From Acanthornis magna (lineage: Eukaryota > Chordata > Aves > Passeriformes > Acanthizidae): DNA of 64,000 nt. The notes beneath the pieces were generated by a model. It was not told the DNA's origin, made no database searches, and saw nothing but the letters and a program-made list of their open reading frames with translations. Numbering within the stretch: position 1 is the first letter of the stretch; each line of letters opens with the position of its first letter. Shown in pieces: positions 13,101-23,159 of this stretch. Location of the stretch: NCBI GenBank assembly GCA_036785705.1, contig JAWUZG010000361.1, positions 423,667 to 487,666 on the forward strand. Direction: 5' to 3'. A program made the translations under genes and the position numbers.

Positions 13101-15118
13101 ACAAAACAAAACAAAACAAAGAAAAAACAACTAAGAAAACAACAAAACAACAAAACAAAACAAAAACCAAACAAATGACAAACAAAAACCAAAAAACCCC
13201 AAATACAAACAACAACAAAAAAAACCCCCAAAAACAAAAACAACAACAACAAAAAAAAAAACAACAAAAAAAAAAAAAAAAAAACCAGAAAAAAAATAAA
13301 ACCCACCAAAAAAAACCAAAACAAAAAAACCCCCCACCAAAACAACCAAGACATTTTAGTGTGAATTGTTATAAACATAACAAAAAGACATGCACATTTC
13401 AGCTTGGGTGCCAGCCACTGATAGACCAACTAAATTAACAACTACAAAACAGTAGCCATATAACAAACACAACCTGGTGCTCAAACAAGGGTTTTATTCA
13501 TGCATCATTATCAAGAAGTACACTTAGATGATAAGGCACCAACAAACTGTATTTTTCAAAAGCCATTAAAGGGATTTAGAGACCCAAGCTGTGTTCAACA
13601 GCAGCAGAGCTCTCACTTCTGGACGCTCCAGAGCAGCAAATCCCAGGCTGTTCTGCTCTGAATCCATGCTGAAAGCAGAGAGTGTGGGCACACTCTACAG
13701 GGACACAACTCCACAGACTTCAGGCACAGGAGTAACTCAGATAACAAGCTGGATTTTGGATTTTAAAACCCACTACCTTAGACAAGCATAACCTGCATTG
13801 CCTCTATTCAGTCCTCCTTGCTCATTTGAACCACTGCCCTCTCTTCTTCACTCCAGGGAGAAATACCTGAGAAAAGAAAAATTTTGCCCACACATGCTTT
13901 GAAAACTTTAATGCAATATCTATTCCTTTTGTAAGTTGCAGTTAAAAAAAAAAAAAAAAAAAAAGCTGAACTTTTGCATCTTCCAAAACAAAAATATTCT
14001 CAAGGTGTGAAGAAACAAACAGCAAACTCAATCCACAAATTACTTTTCAAGTACTGTGTGTGCTAAGATTTTAAATTAGCATTAACAAAATGCTTTTACA
14101 TTGCATTGACAAAGCTTGGGCAGATAAGTCAATGAGAAGAAAAGTCAATGAGAGCTGTTACATCCGCTCTTTACAGACTTCTAGACCAACTGAGAGGCTC
14201 TTACATAAGAAGCACAACTTCAATTACTTTTTCATTAGCTTTCAACCTGTGGGGCTCAGTTTTTTGTACCAATAGTTTCACTTTCACACCCCATAATATT
14301 TGCAATGTGCCTTGGTTTTTTCATGGTCAGCAAACAATTGTCTTTCAAGTAACATTTCAAACCATGTAGCTAAAGTTTCAAGTAGTGAAAAACCTGTCAC
14401 CTCCAAATGTTAAAATATACCTGCGGATAAACAGAAATGACAATAATAGTTTGACATGGGTTGGTTGGGTTTGGTTTTTTTTTTCCCCTCAGCTAACAAT
14501 TTCAGTCTCTTTAAAAGGTGGATATTACCCCAATCCATTTACAGGTTAAAAAGAAGAAAAAAAAACCCAAAACAACAAGGAATGGAACTGCTATGAAACC
14601 CAAGGTTGTACACATGGGTTAGCAGAAAAATCTGCCTTCTAAACTCTGCCTCTAAGATTGACACTTTAAAATTTGGAAGCCAAACCTGTACTGTAAGAAT
14701 TAAGGTAATCACACCTTCCATAGTGAAAACCTCCTATTTATTACAAAGGCCCGACTGCCCTGAACAGAGTAGCCACTGAACTAACCTGTACTTTGTGGAT
14801 GCTCATTATAGTACCTCCTCCAAGCTGAAGGACATAGCGAAGGTTAAGCCCTCCTTTCCCAGGCACAAAAAGGTGTTAAACCCAGGCCTCCCTGCTCCTG
14901 CGTTTTCCCATTCCGAGGTCACCTCCATAGGGCCAGGGAGAGCAGAGCACCACGGCCACAAAGGTGTGTACACGACCACAGCCGTGAAGAGTTTAGAGCT
15001 AGAAACCAGGCTGCTGGAGCAGAGGAACCTGAGGGAAACCACCACAGCAGCCTCCCCGGCCGAGGGCAGAAGGCCCCGCTCGGCACGGCCCTGCTCACCT
15101 GCCGCCGCCTGTCGCCAT
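977..15118 (-). CDS. FBXO15: F-box only protein 15, 3'-partial, seven coding exons located
   Basis: FBXO15 is an F-box protein, the substrate-recognition part of an SCF (SKP1-CUL1-F-box) ubiquitin ligase. Coding exons, in transcript order, are 15118-15099, 10109-9955, 7411-7169, 6924-6715, 4557-4428, 2174-2092 and 1122-977. The second located exon encodes the F-box core (MPSEMLLKVFSYLD, then GCVNKRFYDLASD). Later exons carry family landmarks: GYWKNES, DPYTGLP, DTSVTVLWYG, LNPGLLGGNWK, IAFVMASL, GPLLDDTDPDCGLHHYSLH and YLCGTF. All frames are open, the splice sites are GT-AG and the phases match from the F-box exon onward. The start is the ATG in the CpG island, giving MATGGG, like the known MATG start. 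One exon joining exon 1 to the F-box exon was not found; the phases require it. The 3' exons are outside the window. No lesion was seen, so this copy may be functional. Identification rests on recalled family sequence. Confidence 0.85.
2092..2174 (-). CDS. FBXO15: FBXO15 exon, short
   Basis: This 83 nt exon lies between TTTTCAG and GTAAGC and encodes NEIAFVMASLRYNQLLERS. Its phases (0 in, 2 out) fit the exons on both sides exactly. Confidence 0.8.
4428..4557 (-). CDS. FBXO15: FBXO15 exon
   Basis: This 130 nt exon lies between acceptor TCCAAAG and donor GTAAGA. It encodes RRFALIAEYSL and LFSLNPGLLGGNWK and ends in phase 0. Confidence 0.85.
5225..5440 (-). mobile_element. CR1 LINE fragment
   Basis: Minus-strand sequence with the familiar CR1 3'-region phrasing, for example CTCACCACCCTCACAG and AAGCTTCTTCCTAAT in plus orientation. 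It is truncated at both ends and sits in an FBXO15 intron. Confidence 0.65.
6287..6520 (-). mobile_element. Solo LTR in FBXO15 intron
   Basis: A 234 bp block of distinct composition has 7 bp inverted termini, TGTGGCA at 6287 and TGCCACA ending at 6520. Read on the minus strand it has a TATATAA box and an AATAAA signal in the spacing expected of an LTR. It lies in sense orientation with FBXO15. No clear target-site duplication was found. Confidence 0.7.
6715..6924 (-). CDS. FBXO15: FBXO15 exon
   Basis: This 210 nt exon starts after AACAG and ends at GTGAGT. Landmarks are GLSWVIALKDKNGKE and DTSVTVLWYG, followed by a basic PPKKKG end. Confidence 0.85.
7169..7411 (-). CDS. FBXO15: FBXO15 exon, end of F-box and linker
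   Basis: This 243 nt exon lies between TTTTCAG and GTAAGC. It encodes LWLKLYSSA (end of the F-box), then NPGYWKNES and PLDPYTGLPFVSKEAM, all collinear with mammalian FBXO15. Confidence 0.85.
7501..7536. repeat. Short tandem repeat, 11 bp unit
   Basis: The unit AATGTTAGCAC occurs about three times in direct tandem within an FBXO15 intron. Confidence 0.7.
9955..10109 (-). CDS. FBXO15: FBXO15 F-box exon
   Basis: The exon lies between acceptor TTGCAG and donor GTAAGG and is 155 nt long. It opens at phase 0 and ends at phase 2. It encodes the F-box helices: MPSEMLLKVFSYLD, then a conserved Cys and the KRFYDLASD segment that contacts SKP1 in the family. Confidence 0.85.
10110..15098. other. FBXO15 5' intron(s)
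   Basis: Apart from the A/C-rich tract and a poly(A) run at about 13945-13964, I see unique-looking intronic sequence. An undetected short FBXO15 exon must lie here, because exon 1 ends in phase 2 and the F-box exon starts in phase 0. Confidence 0.5.
13088..13350. repeat. A/C-rich low-complexity tract
   Basis: This long AAAAC/AAC-type tract lacks T almost completely on the plus strand. It explains the Asn/Lys/Gln-only and Phe/Val/Leu-only open frames over it. It lies in the large 5' intron of FBXO15. Confidence 0.9.
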
Positions 15119-15340
15119 GGCCGCGGGCAGCGAAGGGAGGCAAGGACGGAAGGAAGGGAAGGAACGCGCGCTGTCACCGCGGTGGGCAGCGCCTGAGGGG
15201 GGCAGGGGCGGTGCCAGGCCGAGGGAGGCCATGTCCGGCAGGGCTGGGTCGGGGCAGGCGGGGACGGTGCCCGAGCATGGCCGTGTGGGCCACTCGGGAA
15301 GGGCTGACGCCCTGAGGAACCTTCCAGTGACTCAAAGGAA
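15060..15340. promoter_or_regulatory. CpG-island promoter of FBXO15
   Basis: GC- and CpG-rich block centred on the FBXO15 start codon. In mammals TIMM21 is head-to-head with FBXO15 (recalled). I see no TIMM21 coding sequence to the right, so if that arrangement existed here it has been lost or displaced. Confidence 0.55.
15099..15118 (-). CDS. FBXO15: FBXO15 exon 1 (coding part)
   Basis: ATG at 15118-15116 is followed by six codons and a split codon, then donor GTGAGC. It reads MATGGG. It sits in the GC-rich promoter island and ends in phase 2. Confidence 0.65.
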
Positions 15341-15439
15341 TCTACTGTTGTAGTCGCTCTTAGGAAGCCGCCTGGCCTTCCTGGCTGCCCTCGCCTGGGA
15401 CACGAGCCACTGGCCCACCAAAGGCTATTGCTGGGGTCT

Positions 15440-15890
15440 TTCCAGCCTGAGTGGGGCTGTTCCCGGTGAGTGGTCAGCTGCAGGCGCCGCTGGTAAAGGA
15501 GGCGAGACAAGGCAAAGAGTTGTGGGAGGGTCTCCCCCATGCTCTCCGTTTATTGTGGGGTCCGGGGGTATGGTATTCGGAAGGGAGAGTGGAGAAGGAG
15601 TCCCCAGGGGGCTGTCCCCAGCCGCCAGTTAAAAAGGGGGAAGGGTACCCAATTGGAGAAGGGACAAGGGGAGGGAACAAGGGTACAGGGGCCAATTACA
15701 ACATAAGAGGGGAGGGTACAGTAGACAGCAACCAATAGTACAGTAAACTTAACAGAAGGTTCGGGAAGAAGGGGAAGGTCCAGAGCCCTGGGCACACCTC
15801 CCAACCAGAGCAGGGGCTGGTCTCATGCCCCTGAGCTGCCATGAGAGGCAGCTGTGGCCAGGGATGGACCAGGGTACATTTCAAAGGTAC
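15440..15890 (-). mobile_element. LTR-like block, unclassified
   Basis: Read on the minus strand, this segment has CCAAT-like elements, an AATAAA signal near 15549 and a GC-rich downstream part, as in an LTR. Its ends are approximate and no matching partner occurs in the window. Confidence 0.35.
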
Positions 15891-16044
15891 GTGTGCTATC
15901 TTGTGTGTCCAAACACAAGTCTTCTGTCTCCAGCGCTGCATTTTCACAGATAAATCCCAGGCGATTATGGGGAATGCACCCTTCTGTACTTACAGTTTGC
16001 CAATTTTTAGCTAGTTTTATATTAATCTTAGACTAATTAATTTC

Positions 16045-18080
16045 AATATGTAATTAAGTAATATCCAGGCCAGTCATTTTCCTCATCGGCTCATCTTTCA
16101 GCACGTAGGGATAGTCCGTGTTTTTTCCTGTGTTTTGAAGCACACCCATCCTTCCCAGACTCCTTTGTTTCTAAGGGTTGCTTCCCAAGGTACTCTCTGG
16201 ATAAGTCTCTTGAATAGGCCAAACTCTGCCCTCCAGAATTCCAGTGTGGAAGTTTTATTGATGCCCCTCCTTATTTCACCAAATATTGAAAACTATAATT
16301 TCATTATCACTGTGCCCCAGATGGCCTCCAACCACCACATCTCCCACCAGCCCTTCTCTGTTTGCAAACAGCAGGTCTAGTGTAGCCCCTCCCCTGGTGG
16401 GCTCGCTCACCGACTGAGACAAAAAGCTGTCCTCCGTACACTCAAGGAAACTCCTAGACTGCTTCTTCTTGGCTGTGTTGAGTTCCCAGCAGATATCTGG
16501 CAGATTGATGTCACCTACAAGAACAAGGGCTGGTGATCTTGAAACATCCTCCAGCTGCTTGTAGAATAATACCTCCACCTCTCCATCCTGGTGGGGTGGC
16601 CTAGAACAGACTCCCACCAGGATGTCAGCCTTGTTGGCCTTCCCCCGATTCTTTCCCACAGGCGCTCAACCTTATCGATATTAATCTCCATTTCCGTGGC
16701 ATCAGGAGCCTTCCTAATGTAAAGAGCAACCGCTCCACCTCTTCTCCCTCACCCATCTCTTCCATAGAGCTTGTAGCCATCCACTACAGTGCTCTGGTTA
16801 TGCGAGTCATCCCACCATGTTCCTTTGATGGTGACTACATCAGAGCTTCCCTGCTGTACCATGGCTTCCAGCTCCTCTTGTTTATTGCCCATGCTGTGTG
16901 CATTAATGTACATGCACTTCAGCTGGGCTGCTGATTTCACCCCTGACTCTGGCTTACTACCCTTGGGCTTGGTTCTGGAAAGCCTAACTGCATCCCCTTC
17001 CCCCTTCAAACCTAGTCTAAAGCCCTCTCAGTCAGTCCCGCCAACTCATGGACTAGAACCCTTTTGCCCTTGATAGGCAGACGGAGCCCATCTGGCTCCA
17101 GCAGGCCAGGTGCCGTAAGAGTTGCCCCATGACCAAAGAACCCAAAGCTCTGCCGATGGTGCCAGTCCCTAAGCCACTGATTGATAATGCAGCTTCTCCT
17201 GTTCCTTTCATCGTTTGTCCCTGTCGCTGAAAGGACCGAGCAGAACACCACCTGTGCCCCTGCCCCATCAACCACTTGACCCAGGGCCCTGAAGTCCCTT
17301 TTAATTGCTGTGTTGTCTTCTTGTCAATCATATTGCTGCCAGCCTGGAGTGTCAGCACTGGGTAATACTCAGAGGGCTGAATCAGCCCAGGGAATGTTCT
17401 GGAGATATCCCATACCCGGGCCCCAGGGAGGCAACATGCCTCCCTGTGGGATGGGCCCGCTTGACATATGGGGCCCTCTGTTCCTCTCAGAAGGAGTCGC
17501 CTACTATGACTACCCTTCTTTTCTTTTTAATGCTAGAGGTAGTGATCTGTTTGACAGATGAAGTGGAGCTGGGAGGCTCTCCGGGCAGATTATTTTCTTC
17601 TATGTCATCTGGCTGACCCTCCAGATCCAAGGCCTGGATTCTGAAGTGGCACCTGGGTACGCAATGGGGGTCAGGAGGAATTTTTATTACCTCCCTGGGT
17701 AGGAGCCCTTTTCCACTCCCCTTCATCACCTAGGTCTCCTCCTTCTGCCTGATGGTAGGAGGCACAGGAATCCTCTGACTCCTGGTGGGCTTCTCTCAGG
17801 AATGGAAGGGTGAAACTCCACTGGTCTATTTCCCGTTCGATTTCCCTAATACTCCTTAGTCTTTCTACCTCCTCCCGAAGCTCCACCACCAGACTGAGGA
17901 GATCACTCACCTGTTTGCACCTCACGCAGGTGATTTTTGCACCATGCCCTGGTACTGCTGACAGGCTCAAGCACTCCTCACAGGAAGGTGTCTGGACAGA
18001 TGCATCCTTCTTGGAGGGTTCTGTTTGGCTAGGTACACTTTTACTAGCTGTAGCTTTTGATCATTTGGAGACCATTGCTG
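16045..18080 (-). mobile_element. CR1 LINE, ORF1 and endonuclease part, 3'-truncated
   Basis: On the minus strand the element begins near 18080. The ORF1-like part has a coiled-coil (LLSLVVELREEVERLRS) and an SGNH-esterase-like part (VVIVGDSF, later AQVVFCSVLSATGTNDE). ORF2 starts around 16960 with LKCMYINAHSMGNKQEELE. Its APE-type endonuclease shows GDINLPDICWE, TRGGATLDLLFAN and GHSDNEIIVF. Sequence after the endonuclease (FGLFKRLIQRVPWE) continues to about 16045, and the reverse transcriptase is absent. Frames are broken in several places, so it is dead. Retention of the 5' half without the 3' half is the reverse of the usual 5'-truncated CR1 copy. Confidence 0.9.
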
Positions 18081-18299
18081 GAAAAAGAAATGAATAATAA
18101 ATTAAAAAAAAAACCACAACAAAAAAACAACAAAAACCCGGGGTGCCTTTTTAGGGCAAAGGCATTTCTGCATGGCACCTCCCAACGTCCCCATGCCACA
18201 ATCTCAGTCCTCCCAGGGCTCCTGTGTTTGGTTTTATCCCAATATGGAGATGCAGGAGCTCTCCCGGCTGGACAGGGTGTCCCTGAGCCTGCGGATTTC

Positions 18300-18755
18300 A
18301 GGGATTTGGGGTTGGGAATGGGATGAATTTTGGGGCTGGGAATTGGGGGGATTTGGGGCTGGGAATTTGGGGATTTGGGGGAATTTTAGGGCTGGGATTT
18401 GGGAGATTTTGGGGAATTTCAAGGCTTGGAATTGGGGGATTTTGGGGCTGGGGACTGGGGGGATTTCAGCGAGGTTTGGGGGGAAACTGGGAGTTTGGAG
18501 AGGGATTTTGGGAGATTGAGGGGGATTGGTGGAATTTTGGAGCATTTGGGGTGATTTCGGGGGGAATTTTGAATGGAATTTGGGGGGTTTGGGAGGATTT
18601 TGAGGGGGGATTTGGAGGTTTGGGAGAGGTATTGGGGGGATTTTGGGAGATTGAGAGGAATTGGGGGAATTTTGGGGTGTCATGGGGGGATTTGGGGGAG
18701 TTTAGAGGGATTTTGGCCGATTTGGAGGGATTTTACGGGAGGATTTTGGGAGGGA
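18300..18755. repeat. G-rich minisatellite
   Basis: Degenerate tandem units built on GGGATTTTGGGG / GGGAATTTTGGGG. Plus-strand G-runs of 3-6 recur every few bases, so it could form G-quadruplexes. It lies directly upstream of MHC class I promoter copy 1 and explains the long Gly/Trp-rich and Pro-rich open frames here. Confidence 0.85.
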
Positions 18756-18955
18756 TCCCGGGAATTCCCAGGGATTCCCCCTTTCCCCCCGCACTCCCTC
18801 GGGCACTGTCGCGTCTCCCGGCCTGTGCCGCCGGGATCTGCTCGGCGACCGATGACGTCCGAGAACACCAAGCTGTCATTGGTGGGCAGGAAATAACCGC
18901 GCCAATCGCGAGGCCGGAGGCGGCTCTGGGGGCGGGGCCGCAGCGGAGCAGTGCG
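18756..18955 (+). promoter_or_regulatory. MHC class I promoter, copy 1
   Basis: Compact class I promoter. Two kappa-B-like sites (enhancer A) lie at 18760-18769 (GGGAATTCCC) and 18771-18780 (GGGATTCCCC). The X2/CRE-like TGACGTCC is at 18853-18860 and the Y-box core ATTGG at 18878-18882, about 20 bp downstream, as in the SXY module. Inverted CCAAT and GGGCGGGGCC follow before the ATG at 18956. Identity rests on this motif order plus the leader peptide. Confidence 0.7.
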
Positions 18956-18993
18956 ATGGCTCCAGCGCTGGGCTGGGGGCGCTCCTGGGGGCG
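18956..18993 (+). pseudogene. MHC class I leader exon, copy 1, frameshifted
   Basis: The ATG starts MAPAL, the start of an avian class I leader. One G is missing relative to copy 2 (CTGGGCTGG against CTGGGGCTGG), so the hydrophobic leader is lost and the frame ends in TGA at the donor. The donor G|GTGAGG is intact. No exon 2 follows, only minisatellite. Confidence 0.65.
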
Positions 18994-19039
18994 GTGAGGC
19001 GGGAGTGGCAGCCCCGGAACCGGCACCGTGAACCCCCTT

Positions 19040-20780
19040 ATCCTGCACAGGGACTTTTCTGCACGCCTCATCCTGCAAAGGGAACCCCCCCTTACTCCCA
19101 ATTCCTGGACGTCAGCACGGCCCTGCACACGCTTGATCCCCTCTCCGATGTCTCTGAGTATCTGCACCCGCATTTCTTTGACCCTGGGACTTCCCTAAAT
19201 CTCGATTTTTGGGAACCGAGAAGGCTTTGCACCCTTTTCCCCAGCAGTGAGATCCTCCGTGTACCCCTTTTTCCACTCCGCAGCCACTTTCCTCGCCATT
19301 CCTGCTCTCCCAGGCCCCAAACCCTCCCTTTTCCTTGACCCTGGCACCTCCTGGACCCTCATTCTGCCTCTCCAGCTCCCAGACTCTCCTTTTCGTTTAC
19401 CCTGGGACCTTCTGCACCCCAATTCCTGCCTTTCCCACACTCCCACTCCATCTTCCCTCAACATTGGGGACCCCTTTAAACCTCTTCCTGGCTGTCCTGG
19501 CTTTCCCTACCCCATGACTCCTCTTTCCTCCACACTGGGGACCACTTGGACCTCCCATCCCACTTCCGCTATTTCTTTGTCCTCGGGACTGCCCTGCACC
19601 CTCCTTCCTGTGCACTGGGACTCCCCTGCACCCCCAACCCCACTAGTGACACCCCCTGCACCAACTTCTCCACACCGGGACCCCCTTGAGCCCCCTCAGA
19701 TGGCACCGGGACCCCCCTGAAACCCCATTCCTGGCCACTGGGATTCCCTTGCACCTTCTTCCCAGCTTTGGGACCCTGCTGCACCCCTTTGTCCCACACG
19801 AGTACCCCCTGCACCCCCTTTTCCCTTCCATTCGGCCTCTCCCAGTCCCCGCCCCCAGTTTTTTCTTTACCCTAGGACCTCCTGTACCCCATCCTGTCTT
19901 TCCCAGCTTCCAAACACCTCTTAGCACTGGGACCCCATTCCTGATCATCATTCTCCCCACCCTGTGACCTCACTTTCCCTGACATTGGGGGCCCGGGACT
20001 CCCCTTTACTGGACACAGGTGCCCCATGGACACCATGTCCCACCTCTCACAGTCCCTGCACTCCCTTTTCTTGACCCTGGGGCCCCCCTGAACCCCCATC
20101 CCTGGGCACTGCCAGCCCCTGAATCCCTTGTGCGGCCCTTGGACCCCCCCCGGACCCTGTTTCTGACCCATCTCATGTCTCTCCAGCATGTGACCCCCCC
20201 CTTTCTTGAGCACAGGGACCCCTGTACCCCCATCCCACTTCTTCCAGTGCTTGCATACCCTTTTCTTTAACCCTGGGGCTCCCTTGAGCCACCATTTCCA
20301 GGCACTGGCAATTCCTTGAAGCTCCTCCTCAACTCTGGGAGCCCCATGCACCCCCATTCCTGGCCATCCCATCTGCCCCAGTCCCCAGCCTTCCCCTTTT
20401 GCCTGACTCTGGGACCCCCTGGATGCCAGTTCTTGCCTTTCCCAGCCTCCAGACCCGCATTCCTTAACACTGAGGACCTCTGGGACACTCATTCCTGGCT
20501 ATTCCGGGGCTCCCCACCCCATGACTCCCCTTTCCTTGAAACTGAGGACCACTGTACACCCTTTCCTGGGCACAGGAACCGCTTCAATCCCCATCCCGCC
20601 TCTCCAAGACCCTACACTCCCCTTTCCTTGACCCTTGAAACCCCCTTGAAACTGCCTTCCCCAGCAGCCCTTATCCTGCACCAATCGTCCTCTGCACCCC
20701 TTTCCCTGACGATCCCGCCCCCACCCCCAGCTTCCCTTTTCCTTGACTCTGGGACCCCTCAGATTCCCTAAATCCCCATG
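19040..20780. repeat. C-rich minisatellite with class I unit 1
   Basis: Degenerate repeats of the type TGGGACCCCCTGCACCCC - CATTCCTGGC - TCTCCCAGTCCC run in plus orientation. The part at about 19585-20183 is nearly identical to 62850-63441, a segmental duplication. Open frames here are Pro-rich repeat artefacts. Confidence 0.85.
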
Positions 20781-21950
20781 TCCCCCCAGTTCCCCACCCC
20801 CTTGTCTCGGATTAGAGAAAATTTTCCTAGGTGGAAAGTGTTCTGAATAAAACACCTCCCCCACAGCAAAGACTTCCGGCACCCCTTCCCCCATAGCAAA
20901 CAGAATATCTCAGCTGAAAGTGGGATAAGAACTGTTTAATTAACAGACCACACAGTGGAAGGGGAAACGGAAAAAAGGGTCATTAAACCTGAATAAACAG
21001 TTGATGAACTTTAGTGTCCTTTTCCTCAGGCGTGGCTTCCCCTTTCCGGGGTCTCTGGAGAGGCCGGGTGGAGTTCCACTGGTGGCTCCCTGGACGATTC
21101 TCGTCTGCTGTCCTCCGGGGCTCCTCAGGTTCTCAGATGAGAAAGCAAGGTGAAGAAAAAGGTCCAAAAACGACGAAATAACAATCCCAGGGGAAAAACA
21201 AAACAAAACTAAACAAAACCAAAGCAAGCAAACAAACAAAAAAAACCCCCAAAAAACCAAAACCAAACCAAACAAAAAAAAAATTAAAAAATTAAAAACC
21301 CAAGCAGCAGCCACACCGGTAGCAGCAGCAACCAGCAGCATCAACTGATGGAAAAAAAAACCACCCAAACAGTGTCCCTTCCTTCTCACTCCCCTGTAGA
21401 ACAACCGGGGAAAAAACCCCCAAAAATTCCCAAAATTCCCAAAACATCCCGTGCTGGCAGAGCTTCTCTCGGCTGCAGGACACAGTTAAAGCTACAGGAC
21501 CATATTCTGGTCAAGCATACAAACGATAAGGAATACAAGATATCACTACACCACCCCAGGACACCCCTGCGCTTCCTGGGGTGAGGTTGAGAATGTGGAA
21601 TATGGGAAGTGGAAAATGGGGGAAGAGGAATTTGGGAATGCAGAGCAGCAGGATGAGGTTGTTCCTCCTCCTCACCGTCCTGTGCATCCCAGAGCCATAA
21701 CCCGGCTGGAATCTCAGCTCACTGTGTCCATCATCGCTGCTATCATCATCATCCTCATCGGATTCGGCATCCGGGAGCTGTGACCCAGTAACAGCCGGGA
21801 TGGGGCTCGGGAAGGCAGCACGGATCCGCCCGGCAGTGATCTGGGGATCTCGCACCGCAGGTGCTGATCCCACTTTAATTTTTATATCCTTGTTCAAGCT
21901 CCACGATTTCCCATTCCAGCCCCACGGCTCCCCCCATTCCCACAGATCCC
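20781..21950. other. Spacer between class I units
   Basis: It contains an A/C-rich tract at about 21185-21300. A short plus-strand frame at about 21700-21783 encodes a hydrophobic stretch (VSIIAAIIIILIGFGIREL, then stop) resembling the end of a membrane protein. I cannot assign it, and no other exon was recognised around it. Confidence 0.4.
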
Positions 21951-22043
21951 CCTATGCCCACAGACCCCCCCACTCTCCCTGCTCTGGCTGTGCTAGACCC
22001 GCAGCATCTCCAGTCCGGGGGTGGCTGTGCCGGGGGCACTCAC

Positions 22044-22174
22044 CCAGCCGGCTCCAGGAATCCCAGTGTTCCGCCTCGCGCTGGCCCTGCTCAAAGGGGG
22101 TCCCGCCCAGATACCCCAAAACCACAAACTGGGGGAGCCCCGGGCCAGGTTCTGACAGCGCCACAAACAGGAAA
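22044..22174 (-). pseudogene. MHC class I alpha-1-like exon remnant A
   Basis: The minus strand encodes VALSEPGPGLPQFVVLGYLG, matching the opening strands of the class I alpha-1 domain, then EHWDSWSRL and an intact donor GTGAGT. The middle of the domain is missing, so it is an internally deleted exon 2. It is separated from the leader of copy 2 by minisatellite. Confidence 0.55.
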
Positions 22175-22189
22175 GGCAGGCAGCGAGGA

Positions 22190-22645
22190 ACGTGGGGGAC
22201 ACGGGGATTTTAGGGGGTCTGAGGGGTCTCACGGTCAAGGAAAGGGGGGCATGGGGGCAGGGAGAGGCGGCATGGGCGGGAAAGGGGGTGCGGGGGAATT
22301 GGTGCAGGATAAGGGGGTGCATGGGGCCACGGTGCTGGAGAAGGGGGTCTCAAGGGGGTCCCAGGTTGAAGGAAATGGGGGTGCAGGGAGTTGAGAGGAG
22401 GGACGGGGGGATCCAAGGGATCCCTGTGCCCAGCAAAGGGAGTTACCCCAGTGTTCAAGAAAGAAGGTCTGGGAGCTGGGAAATGCAGCAGTGGAGGTCC
22501 AGGGTGTCCCAGGGTCAAGAAAAAGGGTCGGGGGATTGGGAGAGGCGGGATGGCCAGGAAAGGGTGTGCAGGGCATATAAGGGGGTGCAGAGGGGATCTC
22601 ACTGTAGGGGAAAAAGGGCGCAAGGGGTCCTCGGTTCCCAAAACT
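22190..22645. repeat. Minisatellite of class I unit 2 (inverted)
   Basis: The same C-rich minisatellite family as 19040-20780, here with the G-rich strand on plus (GGGGTGCAGGG and CCAGGGTCAAGGAAAAGG type units). It fits the minus orientation of class I copy 2. Confidence 0.8.
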
Positions 22646-22704
22646 CGATATTCAGGGAGGTTCCAGAGTCAGAGGTCGGTAGTGGCTGTGCCGGGGGCAC
22701 TCAC

Positions 22705-22815
22705 ATCCTAGGCCGGGAATCCCAATGTTCCGGCTCGGCTCCGGCCCCGCTCGAACGGGTCCCGTGCAGGTATCCAAGAACCACGAACTGGATGAGCCCC
22801 GGGCAGAGGAAGAGC
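22705..22815 (-). pseudogene. MHC class I alpha-1-like exon remnant B
   Basis: The minus strand encodes PGLIQFVVLGYLHGT, later EHWDSRPRM and a GTGAGT donor. It is the same shortened exon as remnant A but with a frame change between the two conserved stretches. It lies 112 bp downstream of the copy 2 leader. Confidence 0.5.
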
Positions 22816-22879
22816 GGTACAGAGGGCCCTGGTGCCGGATAAGAGAGTGTGGGGGGGGTCCCGGTGCCGGGGCTGCCAC

Positions 22880-22929
22880 TCCGCCCTCAACCCCCCCAGG
22901 AGCGCCCCCAGCCCCAGCGCTGGAGCCAT
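22880..22929 (-). pseudogene. MHC class I leader exon, copy 2, damaged donor
   Basis: ATG at 22929-22927 gives MAPALGLGALLGG, a proper hydrophobic leader. The donor reads GGTTGAG where copy 1 has GGTGAG, so the expected splice site is broken and the frame reads on. Confidence 0.6.
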
Positions 22930-23130
22930 CGCACTGCTCCGCTGCGGCCCCGCCCCCAGAGCAGCCTCCGGCCCCGCGATTGGCGCGGTTATTTCCTGCT
23001 CGCCAATGGCAGCTTGAGCTTCTCGTGACGTCACCGGTCACCGGGCAGATTCCGGCGGCGCAGGCCGGGAGACGCGACAGTGCCCGAGCGAGCGCGGGGG
23101 AAAGGGGGAATCCCTGGGAATTCCCGGGAT
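22930..23130 (-). promoter_or_regulatory. MHC class I promoter, copy 2
   Basis: In minus orientation, kappa-B-like sites lie at 23116-23125 and 23105-23114. A perfect TGACGTCA is at 23026-23033 and ATTGG (plus CCAAT) at 23003-23007, 20 bp away. Inverted CCAAT and GC boxes follow. It has the same architecture as copies 1 and 3. Confidence 0.7.
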
Positions 23131-23159
23131 CCCCTCAGGGACTCCCAGAGTGAGCTCTG

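Noticed and set aside
14806..15540. 244-codon minus frame through the FBXO15 promoter
   Set aside because: It crosses a CpG island and LTR-like block, with no homology; the true FBXO15 exon 1 is in a different frame and only 20 nt coding.
18234..18683. Pro/Ser/Asn-rich 149-codon frame
   Set aside because: Translation of the G-rich minisatellite.
21595..21783. Possible transmembrane exon ending IIIILIGFGIREL
   Set aside because: Hydrophobic and ends in a stop, but it is on the opposite strand from class I copy 2 and has no recognisable partner exon; left as a note in the spacer entry.
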